From contig CAYMPJ010000007.1 in assembly GCA_964392325.1 (NCBI GenBank), positions 88,716-152,715 on the forward strand: a stretch of DNA of 64,000 nt. The letters are read 5' to 3'. Positions 36,730 to 46,286 of the stretch are shown here, piece by piece. The notes below the pieces were generated by a model. It made no database searches. It was not told the DNA's origin and saw only the letters and a list, made by a program, of their open reading frames with translations. The stretch comes from CALLPQ01 sp964392325. Lineage in GTDB: Bacteria; Pseudomonadota; Alphaproteobacteria; Caulobacterales; Parvularculaceae. The position numbers and the translations under genes were made by a program. Each line of letters starts with the position of its first letter. Within the stretch, counting starts at the first letter, position 1.

Positions 36730-39700
36730 TTAGAAAACGAAATCACCAGCCGATAATTGTAAACTCGTGACCCCTTCCAGGGTGATGGAGTTTGCGCCAT
36801 CGACAATAACAGCGTCCCCGTCACCATTGACTATCAAGTGGTTGTTTAGCAAATCAGCAAAACTCGTAATTGATGTTACTGCAGACAAATCAATCACTTC
36901 AAACGCATTTGCAGCGTCAAAATCTGTGATGATATCTTCGCCAAATCCATCGGCAAATAGGAAAGTATCGGCATTAAAGTTACCACTAAGAACATCATTT
37001 CCGTTTCCACCCACGAGGGTATCAAATCCAGCATTCCCGAATAATCGATCAGGGCCGTCACCGCCTATAATCAAATCATTACCAGCCTGGCCAAAAAGGA
37101 GGTCTGCATTAAAGTTGCCGTTAATAATATCATTCCCGTCTCCACCAAAAACGGTATCAAAACCAGAATTTCCCGATATCCGGTCGGCGCCGTTACCGCC
37201 AAGGATTACATCATTACCAGCTTGGCCAAATAAAAGGTCTGAACTCTGGCCACCATTGATCTGATCATTGCCTGTACCGCCAAAAATCGTGTCAAAGCCA
37301 CCCTCACCTAATAGTTCATCATTTCCATCTTCTCCGTCGAGTAAATCATTCCCATCTCCGCCGAAAACAACATCATTTCCTAGCCCGGCATTAAGTTGAT
37401 CATCTCCCGAAGCACCAAACAAGGCATCAGCGCCATCATCCCCAAAAACAAGGTCACTACCCGAGCCTCCCGCTAATGCATCATTACCAGTACCTCCTCT
37501 GATAAAATCATTACCGAGACCACCAAGGATAATATCGTTATCATCTTCACCAAAAAGGAAATCATTACCCGTTTCCCCGGTTAAAAAATCAGCGCCAACC
37601 CCACCTGTTAATTCGTCAGCCCCCTCACCGCCGGACAAGGTATCCTGGCCATCAGCACCAAATAAATTATCGTCGCCAGCACCGCCTAAAATTGAATCAT
37701 CTCCGGATCCACCAGCAAGCGCATCGCCCCCCGTGCCGCCGTCGATAGTATCATTCCCGGTACCACCTACAATGTTATCTGAATTTTCTTCTCCATTCAG
37801 AAAATCATTACCATTGCCCCCTAATAAGATATCGGCTCCGAGTCCTCCGATAAGCGTATCTTCGCCGTTACCGCCTTCAAGAACATCATCCCCGTCTTCG
37901 CCGTTCAATCCATCATTCGCATCACCCCCGACAAGCGAATCTTCACCTGTACCACCAATCAGGAAATCTTCTTGCAGGGTACCAAAAATAGTATCATTAG
38001 CACTGGTCCCAAACTGGGTGATCCCTTGCTGAAAGGCAGATCCGTCACGGCCAGGCTCAATCGAACCAAACTGGGCAGCTGCGTTTTCATTAAAGTCAAT
38101 AACTTCATCAAATAGAGGGTTTGAATCTCCAAGAAACGCCAATGTACCAAATGAATTCGCAAACCTCGGTGAATCAATGAGTTGGAAATCATTTGCCAGT
38201 GTACCGCCTTCTTCTCGAAAAGCATCTAGCGCCTCGCCTTGCAGCGTTGCAATTTGCTCTGACCGATTAAACTGTTCAAGAAACAGGAATAAATCCGGAT
38301 CATTCGTAAACGGAGCAATGTTAGGGCCGCCCTCATATTGAATGAGGTCCAGATCGTAAGGGGTACGCGTTGGATTGCCGAGGAAATCATTACCATTAAT
38401 AATTCCTATTTGAGTGGCTATAGTAGATCTGAAAAATTCTACACTAAAATTCTCAATACCTTCCAATTCAGGAACCGCACCGGGAAATAGAGTGCCATCA
38501 CGATAATATTCCTCCAGCGCATTGTTGAAGAACTCAAATTCATCGCTAGTTTGACCATTCGCAAAAGCATCCCGGGAGATATCAATCAAGTTAAGGAACG
38601 ATTCTGAGAAAATACTATTATCACTGACAATATCACCGAAATACCCAGTAACACCTAATGCATCTATAACGTCGTCAAGCTGGGTGTCTGGTGCATTTCT
38701 TTCGAAAAACACCTCAGCACCCCGGATAACTTCTTGAGAACGAAAAGGAACAACCGTTTGAGTTCCAAGAACACCTACCAACCGGTCATCTGCCTGCTCT
38801 CCAAATACTTCGGTGAAGATTGAAAGTATCTCTGCCGAGCGATAGCCGTAGTATATACTAAATGGGAAATCCCCAAATTCATCCCCGAACAATTCTAATC
38901 CTTGATCGTTTGTAAAATGGAATTGATCAAAAATTGGATTCCAAGCTTCGTTTGAATATTCAATATGAATTTGTAGTCCAGGGTCAACATTATCGCGAAC
39001 ATATTCCGCAAATTCGCGTACAAAATCATCGGTTGCAAAGTGAGGAATATTAAACCACGGGTCCGCACCGATTTGATTGGCGAGAGCGACCATAACCTCT
39101 AGTGGAACACCGCTTGGCGTTACCGGTGGATTTACACTTTCCCCATCACCAAGAGCAACAATCAACTCGTTAGTATCCGGATCGCGTAAGGCTTCGCCGG
39201 TAACCGGGTCAATAAATACCGGGGTTACGAAACCTCTCGATAATGTGGCTAGTTCTGCTTCATCAATACCTAAATTTCCTGCGATTTCTTGTTCACGTGC
39301 CTGATTTGCCGGAATGCCATAAAAAGCAAAATCACTCGTAGCGATGTCGGAGAAATTACTGATATTGGAATTGTTTGTACCAAACCAGTCCATGAAACGG
39401 ATGACCCGCACATCTTGTACTGTTTCAATAAAGTCCGGATTAAAAATCGCGCCGGCCTCATACAAGGCCTCATTTTCCTCACGCACTAACACAAGATCGC
39501 GAAGGTGATTACCCTCTTCAACGGAACTGATATTCAGTCCAAATCCTATACCTTCATTATTGATCTCAATTATGTAACGGCCAGGTGACGATTCTTCTTC
39601 AATGATTTCTCCGCCGAAAAAATCAAAATCGCCTTCTCCTTCAAACAAAAACACATATCGACCGCCAACATTTGCTTCGGCCGGAATACCAGATTGTATC

Positions 39701-39972
39701 GTGATGAGTGCATTTGATCCCTCGGGAATGGTTTGGATATTCCCGTTCTCGTCTAAAAATCCGTTCTGGAAAAGTTGAGAGAAATCCTGTTGTTGGAATT
39801 CACCACTAGCATCGGTAGAATTTAAAACCGTACCGCCATCAAAAGATTGAAAGCCACCAACCTGATTTATGAGATTGATAAAAGGCATTTCCGATGTGAA
39901 AAAAGAAACATCGGTTAAGCCTATTGCCAAAGATGGGTCGGTTAAACCGAATGCTCGATCTGTATCTGTCAT
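36730..39972 (-). CDS. Secreted RTX calcium-binding protein with glycosidase-like N-terminal region
   Basis: 1080 residues. There is no classical signal peptide and the protein is strongly acidic, as expected for type I secretion. Residues about 1-650 form a globular region: IRFMDWFGTNN, then ALANQIGADPWFNIPHF, IHIEYSNEAWNP and LIQYEGGPNIAPF. The SNEAWN and YEGG segments resemble the acid/base and nucleophile glutamates of clan GH-A TIM-barrel glycosidases (inference). From about residue 655 to 1008 about 39 RTX nonapeptides (GGxGxDxLx) bind Ca2+, and the last 72 residues would carry the secretion signal. No HlyB/HlyD/TolC partner is adjacent. It has its own terminator. Confidence 0.88.
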   Translation of the reverse strand: MTDTDRAFGLTDPSLAIGLTDVSFFTSEMPFINLINQVGGFQSFDGGTVLNSTDASGEFQQQDFSQLFQNGFLDENGNIQTIPEGSNALITIQSGIPAEANVGGRYVFLFEGEGDFDFFGGEIIEEESSPGRYIIEINNEGIGFGLNISSVEEGNHLRDLVLVREENEALYEAGAIFNPDFIETVQDVRVIRFMDWFGTNNSNISNFSDIATSDFAFYGIPANQAREQEIAGNLGIDEAELATLSRGFVTPVFIDPVTGEALRDPDTNELIVALGDGESVNPPVTPSGVPLEVMVALANQIGADPWFNIPHFATDDFVREFAEYVRDNVDPGLQIHIEYSNEAWNPIFDQFHFTNDQGLELFGDEFGDFPFSIYYGYRSAEILSIFTEVFGEQADDRLVGVLGTQTVVPFRSQEVIRGAEVFFERNAPDTQLDDVIDALGVTGYFGDIVSDNSIFSESFLNLIDISRDAFANGQTSDEFEFFNNALEEYYRDGTLFPGAVPELEGIENFSVEFFRSTIATQIGIINGNDFLGNPTRTPYDLDLIQYEGGPNIAPFTNDPDLFLFLEQFNRSEQIATLQGEALDAFREEGGTLANDFQLIDSPRFANSFGTLAFLGDSNPLFDEVIDFNENAAAQFGSIEPGRDGSAFQQGITQFGTSANDTIFGTLQEDFLIGGTGEDSLVGGDANDGLNGEDGDDVLEGGNGEDTLIGGLGADILLGGNGNDFLNGEENSDNIVGGTGNDTIDGGTGGDALAGGSGDDSILGGAGDDNLFGADGQDTLSGGEGADELTGGVGADFLTGETGNDFLFGEDDNDIILGGLGNDFIRGGTGNDALAGGSGSDLVFGDDGADALFGASGDDQLNAGLGNDVVFGGDGNDLLDGEDGNDELLGEGGFDTIFGGTGNDQINGGQSSDLLFGQAGNDVILGGNGADRISGNSGFDTVFGGDGNDIINGNFNADLLFGQAGNDLIIGGDGPDRLFGNAGFDTLVGGNGNDVLSGNFNADTFLFADGFGEDIITDFDAANAFEVIDLSAVTSITSFADLLNNHLIVNGDGDAVIVDGANSITLEGVTSLQLSAGDFVF
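36949..38010 (-). repeat. RTX nonapeptide repeat array
   Basis: About 39 tandem 27-base units encoding GGxGxDxLx-type nonapeptides. The last part (36949-37299) shows a longer period of 135 bases: two full 45-residue blocks and a partial third, each opening GFDT(I/V/L)(F/V)GG, with LLFGQAGND inside the two full ones. This points to recent expansion at the 3' end. Confidence 0.9.
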
Positions 39973-40632
39973 TAATTGTATTTCCTATTACTACTTTTCC
40001 CAGACCGTGAGCAATTTTTATCACGATTTGCTTATTAGAAAAGTGACTATCGCGTCACACTTCGGAAGTTCTTTGATTTTTCCGATATTTAATGCTCACA
40101 GAGCATAAAATCATTTAACATTAACGTGATGCCTAAAATAAATTTAACTTTTGCGTTGGATTAAAAACATTTATTACTTAAATGGTTGAGTGCAATAATA
40201 AATTTATTAAATTATAATTTTGACAATATTGTAAAATAAATAACTATACAAATAAAACCAACCCAAATCACCCCGCTCTATGACTGGTCAACTCACCCTA
40301 TTTATCGATTCTACCTATGCAATTAAGAGCGGCAAATCTACTCAGGCGGATAATAAAAAAAATCGGCTCGTTTTTATAAAAAAACGAGCCGATCGCCGGT
40401 ATGAATTAATCATTCCGGCTTGGGGGGGAGCTTTAAATTTGGAAGAAATCAAAAAAGTAAATCTTATCCAAAGCACTGTACGCCTTGGCTACACAACGCT
40501 GTTCTAAGCTTGTGTAACGCTCCCCAGTTACCTAATGTTAACCATAAAAACATTCCAGCACAAGCAAGATATGCTATGGAATCAATTTTTTTAGGGGAAT
40601 GCACTGTATAAAAAGAGGAGTATCTCCGCTTT
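39973..40632. other. AT-rich intergenic region between RTX gene and rplQ
   Basis: 660 bases. It holds the strong minus-strand terminator at 40352-40393 and a perfect 10-bp palindrome ACAATATTGT inside an AT-rich stretch near 40225-40236. It must also contain the RTX promoter. A 75-codon plus-strand frame (40280-40507) is interrupted by the terminator hairpin and lacks a ribosome site, so I do not call it. Confidence 0.55.
40352..40393 (-). terminator. Intrinsic terminator of the ribosomal protein/rpoA operon
   Basis: A perfect 14-bp stem (40362-40375 with 40380-40393, atcggctcgttttt and its complement) with a 4-base loop. On the minus strand it is followed by an eight-T run. It lies about 240 bases past rplQ, the last gene of the long operon. 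Confidence 0.88.
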
Positions 40633-41070
40633 CTATACCTCGTCATCATCCTCAAAGGACTGAACAGGGCCCGAATCCAACCCTTTTGCGCTCTCATCGC
40701 GGTCCACGAATTCAATCACGGCCATAGGCGCATTGTCTCCGTGGCGATAGCCGGCTTTCATGATCCGGATATACCCGCCTTCACGCTCGGCGTAACGGGG
40801 ACCGAGTGTATCAAACAGTTTTTTGGCCATATCACGGTCACGAATTCGCGAAACTGCCAGACGACGCAAATGCAGGGCTCGACTTTTGTCCTTGTCCGCA
40901 TTTTTCGCTAGCGTCACCAGTTTTTCAACGATCGGACGCAATTCTTTGGCTTTTGGCAAAGTTGTTGTTATCTGCTCATGCTTAATGAGCGAGGACGCCA
41001 TATTCGCAAACATCGCCTTGCGGTGTTCGTGAGTACGATTGAGTTTTCTATGTGCAACACCGTGACGCAT
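40633..41070 (-). CDS. rplQ: 50S ribosomal protein L17
   Basis: 145 residues; a large-subunit protein near the exit tunnel. MRHGVAHRKLNRTHEHRKAM and HEQITTTLPKAKELRPIVEK are the family signatures. A C-terminal acidic tail (SFEDDDEV) extends past the conserved core, as in other Alphaproteobacteria. It is the last gene of the alpha operon, 35 bases after rpoA. Confidence 0.97.
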   Translation of the reverse strand: MRHGVAHRKLNRTHEHRKAMFANMASSLIKHEQITTTLPKAKELRPIVEKLVTLAKNADKDKSRALHLRRLAVSRIRDRDMAKKLFDTLGPRYAEREGGYIRIMKAGYRHGDNAPMAVIEFVDRDESAKGLDSGPVQSFEDDDEV

Positions 41071-41105
41071 GGCCAGGTTCCTTCTTCACTAAACTTGAGA
41101 CGATT

Positions 41106-42116
41106 CTATTCGTCAAATTTCTTTGCCAATTCTTCAATATTGTCCGGGGGCCAGTCAGGGACTTCCATCCCGAGATGCAGCCCAAGACCAGCCAAAATCT
41201 CTTTAATTTCATTAAGTGATTTCCGGCCAAAATTCGGAGTGCGAAGCATTTCACCTTCGGTTTTCTGGATCAGATCACCAATATAGACAATGTTATCGTT
41301 TTTCAGACAATTTGCAGATCGCACTGACAATTCGAGTTCATCAACCTTGCGCAACAGAGCCGGATTGAAAGGCAATTCCTCGCGTGCAGATTCGACAGTA
41401 TCTTTTTTCGGCTCTTCAAAGTTCACAAAGATCTGCAACTGGTCTTGCATGATCCGGGCTGCGTAAGCCGCAGCGTCATCAGGCGCAATCGAGCCATCGG
41501 TTTCGATGTCGAGAATGAGACGATCATAATCGAGTATTTGTCCCTCACGGGTATTTTCCACGCGGTACGCAACCCTTGTTACCGGGCTATAAAGACTATC
41601 AATTGGGATAAGGCCAATAGGCGCATCATCAGGGCGATTGCGATCAGCGGGCACATAACCATTACCGGTATTGACCACCAATTCCATGCGCAATGAAGCC
41701 CCTTCATCAAGGTGGCAAATAACATGGTTTTTATTGAGGATTTCAACAGAAGAAGTTTCTTCAATATCTGCCGCGGTTACAGCGCCGGCAGTGTTTTTGC
41801 GCAGAACCAAACGACGCGGGCCTTCTGCATGCATACGCAGGGCAAGCTGTTTGATATTAAGGACAATATCCGTAACATCTTCACGAACCCCGGTAATTGA
41901 TGAAAATTCGTGAACCACACCATCAATTTGAATAGAAGTAACCGCAGCCCCTTGCAAAGAGGACATTAAAATACGGCGTAAAGAATTGCCGAGCGTCAAT
42001 CCAAAACCACGCTCTAATGGCTGGGCAACAAGGCTCGCACGGCGTTCTGGATCAGTGCCATGATTGACTTCAAGCTTGTTGGGTTTGATCAGTTCCTGCC
42101 AGTTTTTTTCAAGCAT
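41106..42116 (-). CDS. rpoA: RNA polymerase subunit alpha
   Basis: 336 residues with both domains intact. The N-terminal assembly domain includes PLERGFGLTLGNSLRRILMSS. After a linker, the C-terminal domain (about 250-320: LRKVDELELSVRSANCLKND, then LLRTPNFGRKSLNEI-type helix-hairpin-helix) contacts UP elements and activators. It lies between rpsK and rplQ as usual. Confidence 0.98.
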   Translation of the reverse strand: MLEKNWQELIKPNKLEVNHGTDPERRASLVAQPLERGFGLTLGNSLRRILMSSLQGAAVTSIQIDGVVHEFSSITGVREDVTDIVLNIKQLALRMHAEGPRRLVLRKNTAGAVTAADIEETSSVEILNKNHVICHLDEGASLRMELVVNTGNGYVPADRNRPDDAPIGLIPIDSLYSPVTRVAYRVENTREGQILDYDRLILDIETDGSIAPDDAAAYAARIMQDQLQIFVNFEEPKKDTVESAREELPFNPALLRKVDELELSVRSANCLKNDNIVYIGDLIQKTEGEMLRTPNFGRKSLNEIKEILAGLGLHLGMEVPDWPPDNIEELAKKFDE

Positions 42117-42208
42117 TGCTGATTACTCCGTTTAGATAGGCTCAAATGAACCTGTAAATGCACAAAGGCGTGCGAAAATTTGGTGATAAACTCGTTTTAC
42201 TAAAGTGG

Positions 42209-42604
42209 CTAAACCCGGCGACGCTTGCGCGGACGACAGCCATTGTGTGGAATAGGCGTTACATCGCGGATCATCTGAACAACAAGACCAGCGGCCTGAA
42301 GCGCGCGCAGAGCGCTCTCACGGCCAGAACCAGGACCACGCACGTCAACATTTACGGATTTCAGACCATGATCCATAGCCTTTTTTGCCGCGTCCTCAGC
42401 CGCTAGCTGCGCAGCATAAGGCGTAGATTTACGCGAGCCCTTAAAGCCCATTCCGCCAGCAGATTGCCAAGCGATGGCATTTCCCTGCTCGTCGGTGATC
42501 GTAATCATCGTATTGTTGAAGGATGCGTTCACATGCACCACCCCGGAAGATATATTTTTGCGTTCGCGGCGCTTAACGCGGCCAGCTGCTGGCGATTTAG
42601 CCAT
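42209..42604 (-). CDS. rpsK: 30S ribosomal protein S11
   Basis: 131 residues; binds the small-subunit platform. VHVNASFNNTMITITDEQGN, GSGRESALRALQAAG and the C-terminal IPHNGCRPRKRRRV are typical. It lies 12 bases after rpsM and about 90 bases before rpoA. Confidence 0.98.
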   Translation of the reverse strand: MAKSPAAGRVKRRERKNISSGVVHVNASFNNTMITITDEQGNAIAWQSAGGMGFKGSRKSTPYAAQLAAEDAAKKAMDHGLKSVNVDVRGPGSGRESALRALQAAGLVVQMIRDVTPIPHNGCRPRKRRRV

Positions 42605-42616
42605 GACGGGAGTTCC

Positions 42617-42985
42617 TTACTTCTTCTTACCAGCAATTGCTTTTGCCGGCCCTTTACGGGTGCGTGCATTAGTGTGGGTGCGTTGTCCACGTACGGGTAG
42701 TCCGCGTCTGTGGCGCAAACCGCGATAGCAGCCCTGATCCATAAGGCGCTTGATATTAACTGCTACGTCGCGGCGCAAATCACCTTCAACCAGATAATCA
42801 CGGTCAATGGCTTCACGAATGCGCAGCACCTCGGCATCAGAGAGGTCATTTACGCGGCGTTCCAGAGGGATATCTGTTTTTTCACAGATTTCTACAGCTT
42901 TTGAATCGCCAATTCCATGTATGTATGTCAACGCGATGGGAACGCGCTTGTTTGTCGGAATATTGACACCTGCAATACGGGCCAC
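42617..42985 (-). CDS. rpsM: 30S ribosomal protein S13
   Basis: 122 residues; head protein contacting the P-site tRNA and L5. MARIAGVNIPTNKRVPIALT, the helix-two-turn-helix region and the basic C-terminus RGLPVRGQRTHTNARTRKGP are all present. A 217-base gap with a promoter-like sequence separates it from adk, so alpha-operon genes may have extra transcription from here. Confidence 0.98.
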   Translation of the reverse strand: MARIAGVNIPTNKRVPIALTYIHGIGDSKAVEICEKTDIPLERRVNDLSDAEVLRIREAIDRDYLVEGDLRRDVAVNIKRLMDQGCYRGLRHRRGLPVRGQRTHTNARTRKGPAKAIAGKKK

Positions 42986-43140
42986 AGCTCTACCTCTTCT
43001 AATAACTTTTCAGGATGATCGGGCCTAAATACCGTGACTAAACCCAAGCATCATTCTGTCAAAACGATAAACAAATCTTTGCGATGCACCGATAGTCTGG
43101 AAAATCGCATTAAATCATTAATTGTGACCAGAAAACGCGG

Positions 43141-43169
43141 TTCTAATACCACACCCCTCTAGTCGTCAA
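43141..43169 (-). promoter_or_regulatory. Possible internal promoter before rpsM
   Basis: On the minus strand TTGACG (43164-43169) stands 17 bases from TTAGAA (43141-43146), or 15 from TATTAG. It lies in the unusually long adk-rpsM gap. Plausible but weak -10 match. Confidence 0.35.
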
Positions 43170-43202
43170 CACCTAATTCGGGCCGAATTGCCCCAATCCC
43201 TC

Positions 43203-43895
43203 TTATTTCTTCGACCGATTCATCAATCGATCCATAACCGAGGTAAATACCTCCCCAATTCCCCCATTTCCCTCATTTTTCGAAGGATCAGACGAATTGT
43301 TCGAAACCGAATCGATACGGTCAATAATCTTGTCAATTGAAGCAGCAACGTCCTCAATAGAGCCCATTCCATCGACTTGATGCAGCTTACCTTGCGCCCT
43401 GTAGAAAGGTATCAAGGGCTCCGTCTGCTCGCGATAGACATGTTGGCGATGGCGGAATGTTTCTTCATTATCATCATCACGCACTTCGCCGCCCGCAGCG
43501 ATCGTTTCTGCTTTACGGCTTTCCATACGCGCCACTAATTCATCTTCATCCACGACCATCTCAATGACACCATCAAGGGCGCGGCCCTCAGCTGCCAATA
43601 CCCGGTCGATCATTTTTGCCTGTACAAGCGTGCGCACAGCGCCGTCCAGAATAAACCCGTTGGCGCAATCAGGCTCCTTGATGCGATTACTAATCATGCC
43701 TTCGATAATATCATCGGAAACCAGATTTCCAGCCGCCATTACCTCTTGAGCCTTTAAGCCAAGGGGCGTGCCAGCAGCAATCTCGGCGCGAAACATATCG
43801 CCGGTCGCCAATTGCGGTATCTTACGGGTCTCGACAAGTCTTTTAGCCTGCGTTCCCTTACCCGCCCCCGGTGGACCAAGAAGGATTAAAATCAT
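43203..43895 (-). CDS. adk: Adenylate kinase
   Basis: 230 residues; balances AMP, ADP and ATP. The P-loop GPPGAGKGTQAKRL, LATGDMFRAEI and the short-LID form without zinc cysteines (EVRDDDNEETFRHR) are present. Two oddities are visible: the usual DGFPRT segment reads DGAVRT, and a Ser/Asn/Gly-rich C-terminal extension of about 30 residues ends in an amphipathic basic helix (EVFTSVMDRLMNRSKK). Its ATG overlaps the secY stop by 4 bp. Confidence 0.96.
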   Translation of the reverse strand: MILILLGPPGAGKGTQAKRLVETRKIPQLATGDMFRAEIAAGTPLGLKAQEVMAAGNLVSDDIIEGMISNRIKEPDCANGFILDGAVRTLVQAKMIDRVLAAEGRALDGVIEMVVDEDELVARMESRKAETIAAGGEVRDDDNEETFRHRQHVYREQTEPLIPFYRAQGKLHQVDGMGSIEDVAASIDKIIDRIDSVSNNSSDPSKNEGNGGIGEVFTSVMDRLMNRSKK

Positions 43896-45226
43896 CTTTT
43901 GCGCCCTCCTCTCAGCTTGGATTTCTTTATCAGACTTTCATATTGCTGGGCAACCAAATGGCCCTGAATTTGTCCGACAGTATCGAGGGTCACAGAAACC
44001 ACGATCAAAAGGGATGTACCGCCTATATAAACCGGTATGGCGGGATAATTCATGCGCAAAAATTCCGGCAACAAGCAAACAAAGGCAAGATAGGCGGCCC
44101 CGATAACCGTTAGGCGGGTCACCATATAGTCAAGATATTCTGCGGTGCGCGGCCCCGGGCGATAGCCTTGAATAAAGCCGCCCTGTTTTTTGAGATTATC
44201 GGCAACATCTTCCGTATTGAACACAACAGAGGTGTAGACAAAAGCAAATAAGACGATGCCGAGCCCATAGGTCAAAATATAGGCCGGTTTACCGGGGGCA
44301 AACATCAGGGAAATGGATTGCAGGAATTCAGGAGACCCCTCACCGCCCGCAGATGCGATTGTAATCGGGAGAAGCAAAATTGATGACGCGAAAATAGGCG
44401 GGATAACCCCGGAGATATTCAGCTTCATTGGCAGGTGGGATTTCTCCCCCTGGGTCATACGATTGCCGACCTGACGACGCGGATATTGCACCAGAAGACG
44501 TCGCTGGGAGCGCTCTATGAAAACAACAAAAGCGATCAATGCGATCGAAAGCGCTAGAACCAAAACCACGATCGCTGGTGGCAGACCGCCAGCACGCCCT
44601 TGATCGAGCAACCCGGCTGCGGCGCGGGGAAGTTCAGCAACGATGCCTGCGAAAATAATCAGGGAAACCCCATTACCGATGCCGCGCGAGGTAATCTGTT
44701 CACCCAACCAGAGGAGGAACATAACACCGCCAACGAGGGTTACTGTCGTCGTAAATAGGAAATATGGACCGGGATTGAGCACCACCTCTTGGGACTGGAG
44801 ATTAGTGGCAATAAAAAAGCCCTGCACCGTGGCGAGCGCAACCGTCAAATAACGGGTATATTGATTTATCTGCCGACGCCCCTGCTCGCCTTCTTTTTTT
44901 ATCGCTTCAAGAGAAGGGATAACGGCGGTCATGAGGGTCATGATGATCGACGCCGAAATATAGGGCATGATGTTAAGAGCAAAGATTGCCATGCGCTCAA
45001 CCGCGCCGCCAGCAAAAATATTCAGCGTACCCAGCAATCCACCGGTCTGGCTTTGGAAATTGCGGGCAAAAGCCGCCGCATCAATACCGGGGAGCGGAAT
45101 AAAAGTACCGAGGCGATAGACAATCAACGCCCCTAGCGCAAATAACAAACGCTTTTTCAGTTCCTCGGCTTTTGCGAGCGAGGAAAGAGATAAATTCGAT
45201 GCGAACTGTTCCGCAGCTGATGTCAT
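43892..45226 (-). CDS. secY: Protein translocase subunit SecY
   Basis: 444 residues, ten transmembrane helices; the central pore of the Sec translocon. LGTFIPLPGIDAAAFARNF, the QYTRYLTVALATVQ segment, MKLNISGVIPPIFASSILLLP and NLKKQGGFIQGYRPG are family hallmarks. It lies between rplO and adk as usual, but the rplO-secY gap of 228 bases is unusually long for a spc operon. Confidence 0.98.
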   Translation of the reverse strand: MTSAAEQFASNLSLSSLAKAEELKKRLLFALGALIVYRLGTFIPLPGIDAAAFARNFQSQTGGLLGTLNIFAGGAVERMAIFALNIMPYISASIIMTLMTAVIPSLEAIKKEGEQGRRQINQYTRYLTVALATVQGFFIATNLQSQEVVLNPGPYFLFTTTVTLVGGVMFLLWLGEQITSRGIGNGVSLIIFAGIVAELPRAAAGLLDQGRAGGLPPAIVVLVLALSIALIAFVVFIERSQRRLLVQYPRRQVGNRMTQGEKSHLPMKLNISGVIPPIFASSILLLPITIASAGGEGSPEFLQSISLMFAPGKPAYILTYGLGIVLFAFVYTSVVFNTEDVADNLKKQGGFIQGYRPGPRTAEYLDYMVTRLTVIGAAYLAFVCLLPEFLRMNYPAIPVYIGGTSLLIVVSVTLDTVGQIQGHLVAQQYESLIKKSKLRGGRKR

Positions 45227-45454
45227 GATAGGCCCTGCCTTAATCGGTTTATCAAATTGCTAGCTAGGAAATTCTTGGTCCTGCATGCCACTTTTTCTAT
45301 CATCATTCACTGTATGTGCACCAATCCAACACTCACACGTCAAAAATGATTTTTCAAACACTCATTGATGTGGAGCCCTTGAGGTAAAATTCAACCAGTC
45401 CGCAAAAATTAATCTCTAAAATTCCAGACCAACACCATTTGTACCGGCTTAATT

Positions 45455-46222
45455 CTACTTGGCAGCCTTTTTCATAATCTTGGCAACCATATCCTGATCA
45501 ACCTTTGATCGCGGCGCGCCGCCATCAATCATTTCCTGAGCCTGAACAACCCATTCTTCTTTTTCTGCTTGTCCTGTCACACCAAGTTTTTCAAACATGG
45601 CAGCGCGATCGGCGTCACTAAGAGCTACAAGTTGAGTGAGTTTGGAAACCCCTTCAGCCTCAAGGGCTTTTTGAGTTTTCGGGCCAATCCCGTCGATAAG
45701 AACGATAAGGTCGATCTCATCAATAAACCCGCCCTTACCTGAAGATGCCGGTTTTGCTGGCGCTGCAACAAAATTAATGCTGCCGCCCGCTTTTTCTACC
45801 GCCGCTTTTGCCGAAGCCGATGCATGCACCACAGAAATATCGATTTTGGCCTTAAGCTCACCCGTACCCAGTAAGCGCAATCCATCATGAACCCGGCGCA
45901 CAACGCCAGCCTCTACAAGGCTTTCAACAGTAATCGGTTTTTTAGCATCGATCTTACCACTATCGATAAATTGTTGGATACGACCAAGATTGATCTCAAC
46001 ATATTTCAGGCGATTGGGCTTATTAAATCCGCGTTTCGGGAGACGCATATAGAGAGGCATTTGCCCCCCTTCAAATGCGCGAATGCCAGATACACCAGAG
46101 CGCGACTTTTGACCTTTAACACCGCGGCCACCGGTTTTACCTTTACCAGAGCCAATACCGCGTCCAACCCGTGTCCGGATCTTGCGCGCACCTTTATTAT
46201 CGGAAAGTTCGTTTAATTTCAT
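45455..46222 (-). CDS. rplO: 50S ribosomal protein L15 with C-terminal helix-hairpin-helix-like domain
   Basis: 255 residues, about 100 longer than normal. The first 150 are ordinary L15 (GRGIGSGKGKTGGRGVKGQK, then GGQMPLYMRLPKRGF). After a short Ala/Pro/Gly linker, residues about 171-249 (45476-45712) form an added domain starting DLIVLIDGIGPK and ending PRSKVDQDMVAKI. The GIGP turn and WVVQAQEM helix resemble the helix-hairpin-helix-like domain appended to L21 and NuoE in many Alphaproteobacteria. Nearly the same domain is attached to L3 in this window. Position in the operon is normal. Confidence 0.97.
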   Translation of the reverse strand: MKLNELSDNKGARKIRTRVGRGIGSGKGKTGGRGVKGQKSRSGVSGIRAFEGGQMPLYMRLPKRGFNKPNRLKYVEINLGRIQQFIDSGKIDAKKPITVESLVEAGVVRRVHDGLRLLGTGELKAKIDISVVHASASAKAAVEKAGGSINFVAAPAKPASSGKGGFIDEIDLIVLIDGIGPKTQKALEAEGVSKLTQLVALSDADRAAMFEKLGVTGQAEKEEWVVQAQEMIDGGAPRSKVDQDMVAKIMKKAAK

Positions 46223-46286
46223 TTTATCCTCGACTTTCGACGGATTAGACCGCCTCGCCTATTAATGTAAGATCAAAAAATTTTAT

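Noticed and set aside
36949..38010. Regular 27-base repeats as a CRISPR-like array
   Set aside because: They lack spacers, keep an open frame and encode RTX nonapeptides.
36767..38032. Plus-strand Pro/Ser-rich ORFs across the RTX repeats
   Set aside because: Antisense reading of GGxGxD repeats always gives Pro/Ser-rich frames.
40280..40507. 75-codon plus-strand ORF downstream of the RTX gene
   Set aside because: Its middle is a perfect 14-bp terminator hairpin with eight Ts for the minus-strand ribosomal operon, and it has no ribosome site.
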